Source: Taxillus chinensis
Taxonomy: Eukaryota; Streptophyta; Magnoliopsida; Santalales; Loranthaceae
NCBI GenBank assembly: GCA_023512835.1
Contig: CM042089.1
Coordinates: forward strand, 55,857,427 to 55,921,426
Length of the DNA: 64,000 nt
Direction of reading: 5' to 3'
The notes beneath the pieces were generated by a model. It did not search any database and was not told where the DNA came from. It saw only the letters and a program-made list of their open reading frames with translations. Made by a program: the position numbers and the translations under genes. Positions 33,742 to 43,174 of the stretch are shown one piece after another. How positions within the stretch are numbered: position 1 is the first letter of the stretch; each line of letters opens with the position of its first letter.

Positions 33742-34136
33742 TTCTCCTCCACCCAATCCTCGCAACGTCCTCGTTGCGCTTGTCGACATCGCTTCCCCGC
33801 AGGCGATGGCATCGTTACCTCGACGCCCTCCCACTCGCCCAATGTCAACAGCTTGGACATCGCTTCCCCGCAGGTTGCTACACCTTTACCAAGATGCTCG
33901 CCCCACTCGCCCAATGTCCAAAGGATAGGAGGCTTCCAAGATCGCTCCGACGCGCTCCTTCATACTCCCTTGCCCAACTCGTATCACACTCTAGGATACT
34001 CCAACTCTATGGACGCGAGACGTGCAAGACACTATCGGTCGACTCACCTCTCGTGAGCTCCCACCTTGGGATCACGCTACTCGCGAGAGTGCTCGGCGAG
34101 TCTTCGGGATACGGGCCGGTTCGGCTCGATACCACT

Positions 34137-34520
34137 TGTCACGGGGTCAGGTTTCTGCGCCTCTCAACCCATTGCGCCACTTAGCTTCTCTATCCACGGT
34201 CCGCTAAGTTTAGCCTTTGAGGGTTGAGGCGCACGTAGACCGGTTTCGCCCTGCCACCGGGCTCATCGGGAGAACGGCTCCGGTTCCCGACCGGTTTGTG
34301 TAAGGATGGCCAAATCCCTTCTTCAACGTCAAGTCCTCGACTAGCGGCGTGCTCCCCGCATTCAACCGGGTCGGCACGTCCGAACTCCGAAGGGGTTCCA
34401 TCCGTTCTCCTCCACGAACCGCCTGGAACCTTCTCGCCGCGCACCATCTACGCTTCAACCAACCCCTCTCCTTTACGTAGCACGAATCCATTCCTGAATC
34501 GTGCCACTAGGAAACGTCCC
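34137..34520 (-). repeat. TRIM LTR 4, truncated
   Basis: Colinear with the other LTRs up to GGAAACGTCCC, then broken before its U3 start by the rearranged junction. Confidence 0.85.
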
Positions 34521-34620
34521 GGTTGAATGCGGTCGGGTTTCTGCGCCTCTCAACCACGGGGTCGGGATACGGGCCAAGGCCCGTTCTCCACCACGCAGTT
34601 TCTGCGCCTCTCAACCTCTC
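34521..34620. other. Scrambled inversion junction in the TRIM array
   Basis: Short pieces of LTR and internal region are stitched together: GGTTGAATGCGG, two copies of TTTCTGCGCCTCTCAACC, ACGGGGTCGGG, ATACGGGCC and GGCCCGTTCTCCACCACGC. After it the array runs in the opposite direction. Confidence 0.75.
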
Positions 34621-34979
34621 GTGAGCTCTCTCGCGAGTAGCGTGATCCCAAGGTGGGAGCTCGCGGAGGTGAGTCGACCGATAGTGTCTTGCACGTCTCG
34701 CGTCCATAGAGTTGGAGTATCCTAGAGTGTGATACGAGAGTTGGGCAAGGGAGTACGAAGGAGCGCGTCGGAGCGATCTTGGAAGCCTCCTATCCTTTGG
34801 ACATTGGGCGAGTGGGGCGAGCATCTTGGTAAAGGTGTAGCAACTGCGGGGAAGCGATGTCCAAGTCGTTGACATTGGGCGAGTGGGAGGGCGTCGAGGT
34901 AACGATGCCATCGCCTGCGGGGAAGCGGGAAGCGATGTCGACCGCAACGAGGACGTTGCGAGGATTGGGTGGAGGAGAA
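34621..34979 (+). repeat. TRIM internal region, inverted
   Basis: Reverse complement of the internal regions to the left, from CTCGCGAGTAGCGTGATCCC to the polypurine tract GGGTGGAGGAGAA at 34967-34979. It carries a small insertion (GGAAGCGGGAAGCG) and deletions relative to the others. The PBS end is missing. Confidence 0.88.
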
Positions 34980-35390
34980 TGTCACGACCCGAGCAGCGTG
35001 GTGCTGGCGGGACGTTTCTTAGTGGCACGATTCAGGAATGGATTCGTGCTACGTAAAGGAGAGGGGTTGGTCAAGCGTAGATGGTGCGCAGCGAGAAGGT
35101 TCCAGGCGTTCGTGGAGGAGAACGGATGGAACCCCTTCGGAGTTCGACGTGCCGACCCGGTTGAATGCGGGGAGCACGCCGCTAGTCGAGGACTTGACGT
35201 TGAAGAAGGGATTTGGCCATCCTTACACAAACTGGTCGGGAACCGGAGCCGTTCTCCTGATGAGCCCAGTGGCAGGGCGAAACCAGTCTACGTGTGCTTC
35301 AACCCTAAAAAGGCTAAACTTAGCGGACCGTGGATAGAGAAGTTAAGTGCCGCAAGGGGTCGAGAGGCGCAAGAAATCGACCCCGTGACA
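34980..35390 (+). repeat. TRIM LTR 5, inverted
   Basis: A 411 bp LTR in plus orientation, TGTCACGACCC to CCCCGTGACA. Because LTR 1 is reversed, both outer ends of the whole array are U5 ends. Confidence 0.9.
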
Positions 35391-36179
35391 CCGCGCTTGT
35401 GCAGTGCGCCGGAGCTTAATCGGAGTTTGAAATTGACGCCGAAGGTGAACTGGAAGTGGGGAAGGATTGGAGAAAGGCCCTTGGGATTTTTTTTTTGGAT
35501 TTTCGTGGTTTTTTTAGAGAGAGATTGGAACGAAGACTCTTGGGATTTCCTTTGATTTTCGTGGGTGTTTAATCTCTGGACTGGAGCGTTTTCTTAGGAA
35601 GGAGCTTGGGCGTTTTTTGATGTGAAGACTTTGGGGAAAAGGAAGAGCTTGGGCGTAATCAGTGTCTGGGTGTATTCGGGTGTTTCGTCGGAAAGCTTTT
35701 GGTCGTCCGAACTCCGGGTGTTCTCTCTGGGTGAAAATCTGGAAGTAGAAATTTTTTTGGTTGAAGTCTAGGGTGTTCTCCTGTTTTTTTTTTTGCAGAA
35801 GTTTCCTTCCTTTTTTTGGATAAGGGAGCTGGGTATGAAAAAATGGCAAAAGGGTTTTTCGTCAGAGATGAGGGGTCTCTATCTGTTTCACGTGGACAGG
35901 AGACTGAATTTAAAGGGCTGGCAAAATTTTGGCTGGACTGTTAATAATTGCTTCATTTAATGCTCTATTATGAATGCCAACGTTTTTAATTGCATGTTCT
36001 GTGCGTTGTCGGATGGTTTGGCGACCTGCAGCTCGTGATTTGTCCTTTTTAATTTTTATTTTAGCACATGTGAGTGACAGGCGTTAAAAAACAATTCTGT
36101 CAGTTGGCCAGCGCATGAAAAATAGGTCTCGTGACTGCATAGGAAATAGTTGGCGGAAATGCAGCCAAACAGCCAAGGT

Positions 36180-36700
36180 CAAAGGTTAATAGGGCCAAAG
36201 TGTGGCAGGTCGAAGGTCAACGGGTCGAAGTGTCGGCAGGTCGAAGGTCAATGGTCAACGGGTCGAAGTGTCGGCAGGTCGAAGGTCGGCATGGTCGAAG
36301 GGTTGAAGACTCACAGCGTTCGAAGGTCAAGGGTCGAAGGGTCGAAGGTCGGAGTGTTGGTAGGTCGGAGGTTTATAGGCTTTGAGGGTCAAGGGTCGAA
36401 GGGTCGAAGGTCGGAGTGTAGGCAGCGGGGCTTCGAGGCTTCGAGTGTTGGTGGGTCGAAGGTCGAAGGGGCGAGTCGAAGGTCGGAGTGTTGGCAGTGG
36501 GGTTTCGAGGCTTTGAATCTTCGATGCTTCGATGCTTTGAGGCTTCGATGCTTCGAGGCTTTGAGGCTTTGAGGCTTCGAGGCTTCGAGTCTTTGAGGCT
36601 TCGATGCTTCAATGCTTCGGGGCTTCGAGTCTTCGAGTCTCTGAGGCGTCGAGGGTCAATGGGTCGAAGTGTCGGCAGTTCGAAGGTCAACGATCAATGG
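36180..36700. repeat. TCGAAGG / GGCTTCGAGG minisatellite, second LTR copy
   Basis: The counterpart of 790-1230. Units GGTCGAAGGTC, GTGTCGGCAGG and GGCTTCGAGG/GATGCTTCGA occur in similar order but with different unit counts. Confidence 0.8.
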
Positions 36701-37186
36701 TCAACCCCGATTTTTTTAACTTTTAATTACCCTTTTACCCCCACTTAAAATACCAAAATGGACGACCTTTCGGGGATTGTTTAGGAAGACCCGTATTTGC
36801 CTAAATAGACATTTTGGAGAGTTTCGCAAGATCACTTTTTCGGGCAGTTTGACCAGGGGCATTGACCGTCTTTTGGCAAGTTTGACTTTTTTCAACGAAA
36901 GTTGTTTTGGCCATAACTTCTTCATTTTAAATCATAATTGAGCTCGGTTAGGTGCATTACTCTCCAAATTTCATCCTCTATCACTTGACGTTGATCTTGG
37001 GGCATTTTAGGGGTTATCAACAAAGGCTATCAATTTTGGGTTTCCGGGTTAATGTCAATGCATTCATCTTGTGCAAATCGCAGGGAATCTTTAAGGACCT
37101 ATTCAACAAGGTATGTGGCATGGGCAAAAAGGCATATATATCAAATGAGGTTAGTATGTCCAACTCAGACAAAATGGGGTCCAACA

Positions 37187-37825
37187 ACTAGCACCAATGG
37201 AGACTACACCACGGGTGCTGACTCAAATATGCAACCCTATATAGTCATACATCAAGGGTAATCGTGTACTTTCCCATATATCATCATGCATATAATGAGT
37301 CAAACAGTCATACAGACATCACATCACAAACAGTATGCAAATACAACTATCCACGGACCCATGTCCGGGATATCACATAAAACAATACAGAATATAATAC
37401 TGTATCATACATCAGAGTAGTGGGCGTCCTCCTGGAAGAAAGTCCTCCACTACTCTCGGGTCACACCAGAAAAGGGTAAACAGCAAGTAGGGGTGAGCGA
37501 CAAGCTCAGTAGGTGACCCCAACACTCCACATCATGCAAACATACAAGTCCATACTACATGCTCTGTGTACTCATGCACTGTGTAGTGTGCACAATCATC
37601 AGGACTCAGCCTGCAAACAAACATCAAGACCCAGCCTGCCCACACAGGACAGCTTGTCCACGATCCTCCACGCAATCCCAGCTCAGGGCACTCAGCCCTA
37701 GCTCCAGGAGCTCAACGGCTCAACTGAGGCCTTAGCCTGTCCACAGCACAATATGCTCGGCCACAGTCGCCACACAGGCCTGCCATCGGCGCATATGCCT
37801 GCCACATCAACCACATAGCACCATC
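37187..37825 (-). repeat. Element C 3' LTR, distal part
   Basis: Matches 51581-52219. About 83 bp of the U5 end is missing at the junction with the Ogre LTR. The last five bases, CCATC, are the target site of element B. Confidence 0.85.
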
Positions 37826-38253
37826 TGTAAGGACCCGTACCTTGAGTTAGTCGGTTTTGCCTCCTGAGTAGAGTTTTTCTAGATTTTGACCTAGTAGTTG
37901 GACTCCAATGAATTCACGTGCAAAAGGAAAGATGCTTAGAATGATGTCCTCTATCTACCACGAAGTTTCGGACCAAATGGACATGTATGTGAGGTGCACG
38001 TGATATGGGTCCAATTCACGTGCAAGTGTAATTGTCTTCCAAATGATGCAAGGAGGCTAGGGGTGAAGTTTGAAAGCATTTGGAGTTCATATGGAGTTGC
38101 ACGTGAATTGGGAATTCACGTGCAAATTGGCGTGCAGCATATTTTTGCATGGGTCCCTTGGTTTTGGCATTCTAAGGAACTTTCTCCAAAGGACCATGTT
38201 GAAATTCTGAATATTTTGGTGTGTATGGATGCGGAAAGGTTGTAGCTTGTGTA

Positions 38254-38311
38254 ATCAAAACTACGTCGTTTTGATCCTGGGTTTACTTAATCAAAACTAC
38301 GTCGTTTTGAT
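38254..38311 (+). promoter_or_regulatory. Two ACGT-core palindromes upstream of the element B TATA box
   Basis: ATCAAAACTACGTCGTTTTGAT occurs at 38254-38275 and 38290-38311. The 8 bp arms ATCAAAAC/GTTTTGAT flank TACGTC. The second copy ends 12 bp before TATATAA (38324). A TGACG/ACGT core suggests a bZIP-type site, which is inference. The same pair is at 45372-45393 and 45408-45429. Confidence 0.6.
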
Positions 38312-38323
38312 GTGAATGGTGTC

Positions 38324-38330
38324 TATATAA
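38324..38330 (+). promoter_or_regulatory. TATA box of element B LTR
   Basis: GTCTATATAAGGAGGGC, followed 55 bp later by a (GA)n leader. It marks the likely U3/R boundary region. The 3' LTR equivalent is near 45441. Confidence 0.7.
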
Positions 38331-38898
38331 GGAGGGCTTGAGTTTGAGTTAGGGTTCTTGTGTTCCTTTGTTGCACTGCTGCGCCGAGAGAGAGAGAGAG
38401 CTAGAGAGAGAGAGGGAAGGGGAGTTCGCTGGTTGCTGCCTGGAGCATCTTGCGTGGGGAGGACGGCGTTTGGCGCGGGAGCAAGGAAGATCCGCTTTAA
38501 GGTAGGGGTTCTGTTCTTCCTAAACCCTCCCGTCCTAGAGGCAATCTGGGTCGTATCCGTTTATATATATATATGTAAATTCATATAGGTGTGATCTCCT
38601 ATATGAATGTTGGCCTTCAAGTGGCATTTTGGTGTGGTTCGTGATCTATATGCTATATGTTTGATGAAAAGCCTGTGTGAATATAGTTATGTGTATATGC
38701 CTGCCAAGTGTTTGAAATTATGCTCGGGTGAGGCCGTGCATGTTATGTGTTTGTGGAAATGCCTGTGTGGTCGGGTTTGTGAGCTTGTGGATATATGCAT
38801 GCTAAGTGTTCGAGGTTATTCCTGTGTGACTAAGCATACTTAGTGTTTGATGTTATGCCCGTATGGCCATGTGCTGTTGCGTGTTTGCTTGTACACCC

Positions 38899-39107
38899 GG
38901 TGGCCGTGGAAGCCCGGGACTGTTTTGTGGAACCCGGTGGCTGTGGAAGCCCGGGGCTGTTTTGTGGAACCCGGTGGCTGTGGAAGCCCGGGGCCGTTTT
39001 GTGGAACCCGGTGGTGTGGAAGCCCGGGGACTGTTTGTGGAACCCGGTGGTCGTGGAAGCCCGGGACCGTTCTTGAAACCCGGTGGCTGTGGAAGCCCGG
39101 GAGTGTT
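38899..39107 (+). repeat. 37 bp CCCGGG minisatellite, 5' LTR of B
   Basis: Six units of the form GGTGGCTGTGGAAGCCCGGG plus CTGTTTTGTGGAACCC. The same array with six units but different point variants is in the 3' LTR at 46009-46217. Open frames rich in CGSPG/WKPG across it are repeat artefacts. Confidence 0.88.
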
Positions 39108-39577
39108 TATGTACTAGCCCATGTATGATCGTGTTTCTTTGTTATACCGTAACCATATCCTGGTGGGATAATTGTATCACGACACAAGCACTTGTACACA
39201 AGGCATGTAGATACCAGGTGCATGGGAAGGGTTGGGGAGACATGATCCCTACCGAGCCGTGGTTGCTCACCCCTCCTACCATGTTGTTTTCTTTTCAGGA
39301 ACCTACAGGCGTTAGGTGGGACCCCAAGGTGGAAGACCTTATTTATTTAATTTGTTTATGTTATTTTTATTATGAGAATCGATGTAACCCCAAGTGGGGA
39401 AAGGATTTTGTTGTAATAAACTGGATTGGATTGCTTTTAATGAATATTACTTTCTTGAATGTTGTGGATGTTTAAAATGTTAAATTCTTGTTTTGTATCC
39501 TACCCCTTTGCCCTCCGTGTGGGTAAAGGGGAGTCACGTACCGGTTTCCTCGGGTTGGAAATCCGGGGCGTGACAAT

Positions 39578-39592
39578 ATGGTATCGAGCATG
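39578..39592 (+). other. Element B primer-binding site (variant)
   Basis: TGGTATCGAGCATGG lies two to three bases after the LTR end. Compared with the initiator-Met complement TGGTATCAGAGC one base is missing. Element C has the same variant. Confidence 0.7.
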
Positions 39593-39996
39593 GTCTAGTT
39601 GGCCTAGGGTAGTGGGCGGACTTGGTTATCTTGAGTCCTTTGGAGGAGCCTGGAGGGACATGCCTGATCAACATGGTCCTCTTTGAGCCTCCAAGGTGTA
39701 CTTGGGGTAGTCCGGTCTTGTAGTAGGATTTGCATGCATTGGCATTAGGGCACTAGTTGCATTTCTTGTGAATGTATGCTAAACTCGTGGATAAAATCAT
39801 ATGATTAAGTGAAATGTGCAACTCTGATTTGTTTGGCAATGTGTACCGAATCGTGCAATGTGATTGATGCAATGTATGTGTGTAACATCACGTGATAGTG
39901 GAATTGATCGGTGGGGTACACAGTGGGGGTAGAGGTAGTGACGCGATAGATTATAAAATTGTTTTGACGTTGTGCTTCTTACTTCGTGTAGTAAGA

Positions 39997-41140
39997 ATGC
40001 CGCCGAGGAGAGTGACACGTGCGTCCGGGGCAGTGGGCGATGAGTCATCTGCCCATGAGGGTCCGGGTGCGGGACCATCCGTTGGAGGGCATGCGTTGTT
40101 ACCGGCACAGCCTGCAAGAAGGCATCCGGCCGGAGGTACGAGAGCTACGGGAGGGACTCCGGCAGGACGTTCGGGGAGGAGGTGCGCCGTGAGATGGCAA
40201 GACACGCCAGGTGGTGCCACCACCACCACCACCCAGCACGAGAGCGCCTCGTGAGCGTGAGAGTTCGCTGGGTGGTGTACCGACCCGTGCAGAGGATGAC
40301 GTGGTGACACGGTTCCGAAAGGAACAACCTCCGCGATTTAAGGGGGGAGAAGATCCTGTGGTAGCTGAGCGGTGGTTGAGGCAGATTGAGCACGTGTTCT
40401 CCTTTCTCCTGCCCCGGGAGGAGGATAAGGTGCGGCCCGGCAATTCGGGCACTGGAGGGGGACGCTTTGGAGTGGTGGACGAGTGTTGCAGGGGAGCCGT
40501 GCGGTGCAACTCATGTTTTGGGAGGAGTTCTTGCAACTCTTCCAAGATGAGTTCTTCCGGAATCGTGAGATGGCAAAAGAGGGAAGAATTTGGCAGCTTG
40601 AAGCAGGGATCCAAGACGGTACCTGAATATGAGCGGGAGTTCCGGAGATTGAGTAGGTTTGCTCCTGGAGATCGTGGTAAGGGAGGACCTGAAGGCCCAC
40701 AAGTTCACCTTGGGTCTCAGGCCAGCCCTTAGGGAGAGGGTGGCGATTCTACGCTTGAGGACCTATGCCGAGGCCGTGGAGACGGCCCGTATAGCCGAGA
40801 GGGAACCGGATGATGGGAGGCAGGCCCATCAGGGGCGCCCATTGCAGAGTGGGCCTGATCGAGATGCAAGGTCCAAGAGGCTCAAGACGGAGGAGAGGGA
40901 TAGCAGGTTCCTTCCGCAGCAGGGGACAGACATTGGCGAACCCAGGGAGGTCTAGCTTTGGCGGTGGCGCACGGGGCGGTCCAGCAGGGGGTCTCCCCGG
41001 CGGTTGTTCTCGCCGTGGGGAGCAAGACCACTTGAGGAAGGAGTGTCCAAAGAGGGACCGGAAATGCCATAGATGTGGACGAGAGGGCCATCCCGAGCCG
41101 GGTTTGCCGGAGTGGCAACAGGGGGAGTGGGAGGCATGAC
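39997..41140 (+). pseudogene. gag: Element B gag
   Basis: Starts MPPRRVTRASGAVGDE at 39997. A frameshift near 40200 leads to the capsid region: VVTRFRKEQPPRFKGGEDPV and AERWLRQIEHVFSFL, typical of Tekay/Del gag. Further shifts near 40430 and 40540 break FGSLKQGSKTVPEYEREF and FRRLSRFAP; another frame then carries LRTYAEAVETARIAERE. A zinc knuckle CHRCGREGH is at 41068-41095, its last Cys displaced by another shift. Role: capsid and nucleocapsid. Most lesions are single-base indels. Confidence 0.85.
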
Positions 41141-41399
41141 ATCCAAGACAAGGAGTGATGCCGGTTTCGTGCACCAGCTGAGAGACCAGCTCGTCGGTGG
41201 CAGGCCAGCCAAGCAGGATCCAATGGACCCGACCTCGGGGGAGGCCGGAGCGGCAAGCAGACCGAGGCCGGAGGCAACCTTAGCGGGAAGCGTCCGGTGA
41301 GTGAGCCGACTAGTGGCACGGGCCAAGGAAGGGTGTTTGCGCTTGGAGGCGACATACCAGGAGGAGGCCGAGCTACCACCCCCACCACCGAGGGTGGAG

Positions 41400-41890
41400 C
41401 AGACCATCGGTGGTTAGAGGTACCCTCTTGATCTCCCGTACCTTAGCTTCTGTTCTTTTCGATACGGGTGCATCGTGTTCGTTTGTTCTTCGAGCCCGTG
41501 ATAGATAGTTTGGGGTTAGCTTGTGTGGAGGCCGCGAGGCCCCTAGTTGTGGAGTCTCCGGTGGGAGGCATGATAGAGGTACGACGAGTGTGTCGTGACC
41601 GTGTGTTAACCATAGGAGAGGTGGAGCTGCGTTTTGACTTGCATGTGATGCCTTTGAGGGCGTTTGACCCGATCTTGGGTATGGATTGGCTTATGGCTTT
41701 CCAGGCCAAGATAGATTGTTATCGGCGGCGTGTGTCCTTTGTGACACCCGCGGGGACCTCTTGCACCCGGCAGGGGAGTGGGATTGTGAGGCGAGTCGGG
41801 CTGGGCCAAGTGTTGGACCGGTGGGGTGCCATTACCCACAGGTTGGCAGCCCCGATCTTTGCCGAGGAGGGTAAGGTGGAAAAGAGGGTG
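41400..41890 (+). pseudogene. pro: Element B aspartic protease
   Basis: One frame reads LFDTGASCSFV (catalytic DTG, about 41456-41490). A frameshift just after leads to the frame 41468-41938 with DSLGLACVEAARPLVVESPV, VCRDRVLTIGEVELRFDLHV and FDPILGMDWLMAF (ILGMDWL flap motif). Role: polyprotein processing. It is joined to RT without a stop in places, as usual for chromoviruses. Confidence 0.85.
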
Positions 41891-43174
41891 TGGCCCGTTG
41901 TTGTGGACCAATTTCGGATGTTTTTCCCGAGCGGTTGAGGAGTTTGCCACCCAAGAGGAGTGTGGAGTTCACCATCGAGTTGGTGCCGGGGACAGGTCCA
42001 ATTTCCCAAGTAGCGTATCGTATGGGGCCAGCCGAGCCGAGGGAGCTTCAGAGGCAAATCGAGGAGTTGGTGGGCCAGGGGGTATATCGGACCAAGTACC
42101 TCACCTTGGGGTGCTCCGGTGCTCTTTGCTAAGAAGGCCGATGGCACGCTTCGTCTCTCGCATCGACTACAGGAAGTCGAATTCAGTGATCGTGAAGAAC
42201 AAGTACCCGTTGCCTCGGATAGATGACCTGTTTGACCAATTGAGTGGGGCCCAGTGGTTTTCCAAGATAGATTTACGGTCGGGGTATCACCGGCTCGGGG
42301 TTAGGGAGGAGGACATCCCTAAGACGGCTTTTCGGTGCAGGTATGGGCATTATGAGTGGGTAGTGATGCCTTTCGGGCTCACTAATGCGCCAGCGGTTGT
42401 TCATGCATTTGATGAACCAAGTCTTTGCCCCATACTTAGACTCGTTCGTGGTGGTGTTTATCGACGACATCTTGGTGTATTCCAAGACCGAGAGGGAGCA
42501 CGTGGAGCACTTGGCAACGATGTTGCAAACCTTGAGGGACCAGCGTTGTTTGCTAAGTTTAGCAAGTGTGAGTTTTGGCCGCAGGAGGTTCACTTTCTTG
42601 GCCATGTGGTGTCAGCGAGGGAGTTAGGGTGGACCCGGCCAAGATTGAGGCCGTGGCATCGTGGGCAAGGCCAACCAACGTTTTTGAGATCCGTAGTTTT
42701 CTTGGCTTGGCGGGGTACTATCGTCGTTTTGTAGAGGGGTTCTCCCGTTTGGCGCCGCCTATGACGGCGTTGACTCGGAAGGGCGTGAAGTTTGAGTGGA
42801 CGGACAAGTGCCAGCGGGCGTTTGAGACTCTCAAAACCCGTTTGACCACCGCACCTGTGTTGAGGTTGCCTAGGGAGGATATTCCGTATGAGGTGTCTTG
42901 TGATGCGTCCGGGGTTGGTTTGGGGTGTGTGCTTATGCGGGGGCACAGTGTGGTAGCTTATGGGTCAAGGCAACTGAAGCCTCATGAGCGGAATTATCCT
43001 ACTCATGACCTTGAGTTAGCTGCTGTCATCTTCGCCCTGAAGAGTTGGCAGCACTACCTCTTGGGGGAAAAGTTTGTGGTGTTCTCGGATCACAAGAGCC
43101 TTCAGGTACATCTTTACTCGGAAGGACTTGAATTTGAGGCAAAGGAGATGGGTGGAGTATTTGCAGACCTTTGA
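41890..43174 (+). pseudogene. pol: Element B RT and RNase H
   Basis: RT begins with [20 protein letters not shown] and [19 protein letters not shown], shifts frame near 42110, and continues with [38 protein letters not shown], then after a shift near 42400 the catalytic [12 protein letters not shown], and after another near 42570 the [18 protein letters not shown] thumb. RNase H follows in the same frame: [37 protein letters not shown] and [11 protein letters not shown]. The end near 43105 is shifted. At least four single-base frameshifts. Confidence 0.9.

Larger units (their letters stand above)
31709..35390 (-). mobile_element. Array of a TRIM-like miniature LTR element, four LTRs head-to-tail plus one inverted unit
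   Basis: A unit of about 809 bp consists of an LTR of 412-414 bp (minus strand: TGTCACGACCC..GACCCCGTGACA, 7 bp inverted ends) and an internal region of 395-398 bp. On the minus strand each LTR end is followed by AGTGGTATCAGAGC (initiator-Met PBS) and each LTR start is preceded by the purine tract GGGTGGAGGAGAA. No gag or pol is encoded. This is the TRIM architecture with shared LTRs: LTR-int-LTR-int-LTR-int-LTR. From about 34521 the orientation flips, ending with a plus-strand LTR. The array is GC-rich against AT-rich surroundings. CCGC flanks both outer ends (31705-31708 and 35391-35394). Confidence 0.88.
1..37186 (-). mobile_element. Ogre/Tat-type Ty3 retrotransposon, host of several nested insertions
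   Basis: Minus-strand element. In transcription order it has: 5' LTR (37186 down to 30556, distal end cut off by element C), PBS, ORF1 (29880-28441), gag, protease, RT, RNase H with a second RNase H, integrase (ending about 21389), a 3' UTR with tandem repeats, PPT, and 3' LTR (5186 to beyond position 1). The two LTRs are linked by a shared stretch: 1-1726 matches 35400-37186 in the same orientation. Known for the lineage: an extra ORF upstream of gag, a second archaeal-type RNase H, an intron before RT, and tandem repeats in the 3' UTR; all of these are seen or suspected here. Joining both flanks of the copia insertion into one element is inference from the interrupted tandem repeat. It is non-functional now because of stop codons, frameshifts and insertions. 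Confidence 0.75.
30556..37186 (-). repeat. 5' LTR of the Ogre/Tat element, split by a TRIM array
   Basis: The U5 end is at 30556 (TGTCATCACTAG on the plus strand). LTR sequence occupies 30556-31708 and 35391-37186, the second part being the copy of 1-1726. The outer end is missing: after CCAACA at 37186 the sequence switches to the LTR of element C. Reconstructed LTR length is about 3.07 kb, within the usual range for Ogre. No gene is seen in it. Confidence 0.7.
37826..39575 (+). repeat. Element B 5' LTR
   Basis: Runs TGTAAGGACCCG..GGGGCGTGACA, 1750 bp. From left to right it has ACGT palindromes (38254-38311), TATATAA (38324-38330), a (GA)n leader (38386-38414), a TATATATATATG tract (38561-38575) and a 37 bp minisatellite (38899-39107). 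CGATGTAACCCCAAG lies near the end. Confidence 0.93.

Noticed and set aside
31762..34500. Repeated ORFs of 60-170 codons on both strands in the GC-rich array
   Set aside because: They recur once per repeat unit in LTR and internal sequence with PBS and PPT, have no known domain, and are open on both strands because of GC-rich composition.
31709..34520. CRISPR-like or gene-cluster interpretation of the 809 bp repeats
   Set aside because: Repeat and spacer are both conserved and carry LTR ends, PBS and PPT; this is a retrotransposon array.
38843..39128. Gly/Pro/Trp-rich ORFs (CGSPG, WKPG repeats)
   Set aside because: They are open in all three frames over a 37 bp minisatellite inside an LTR, an artefact of the repeat.
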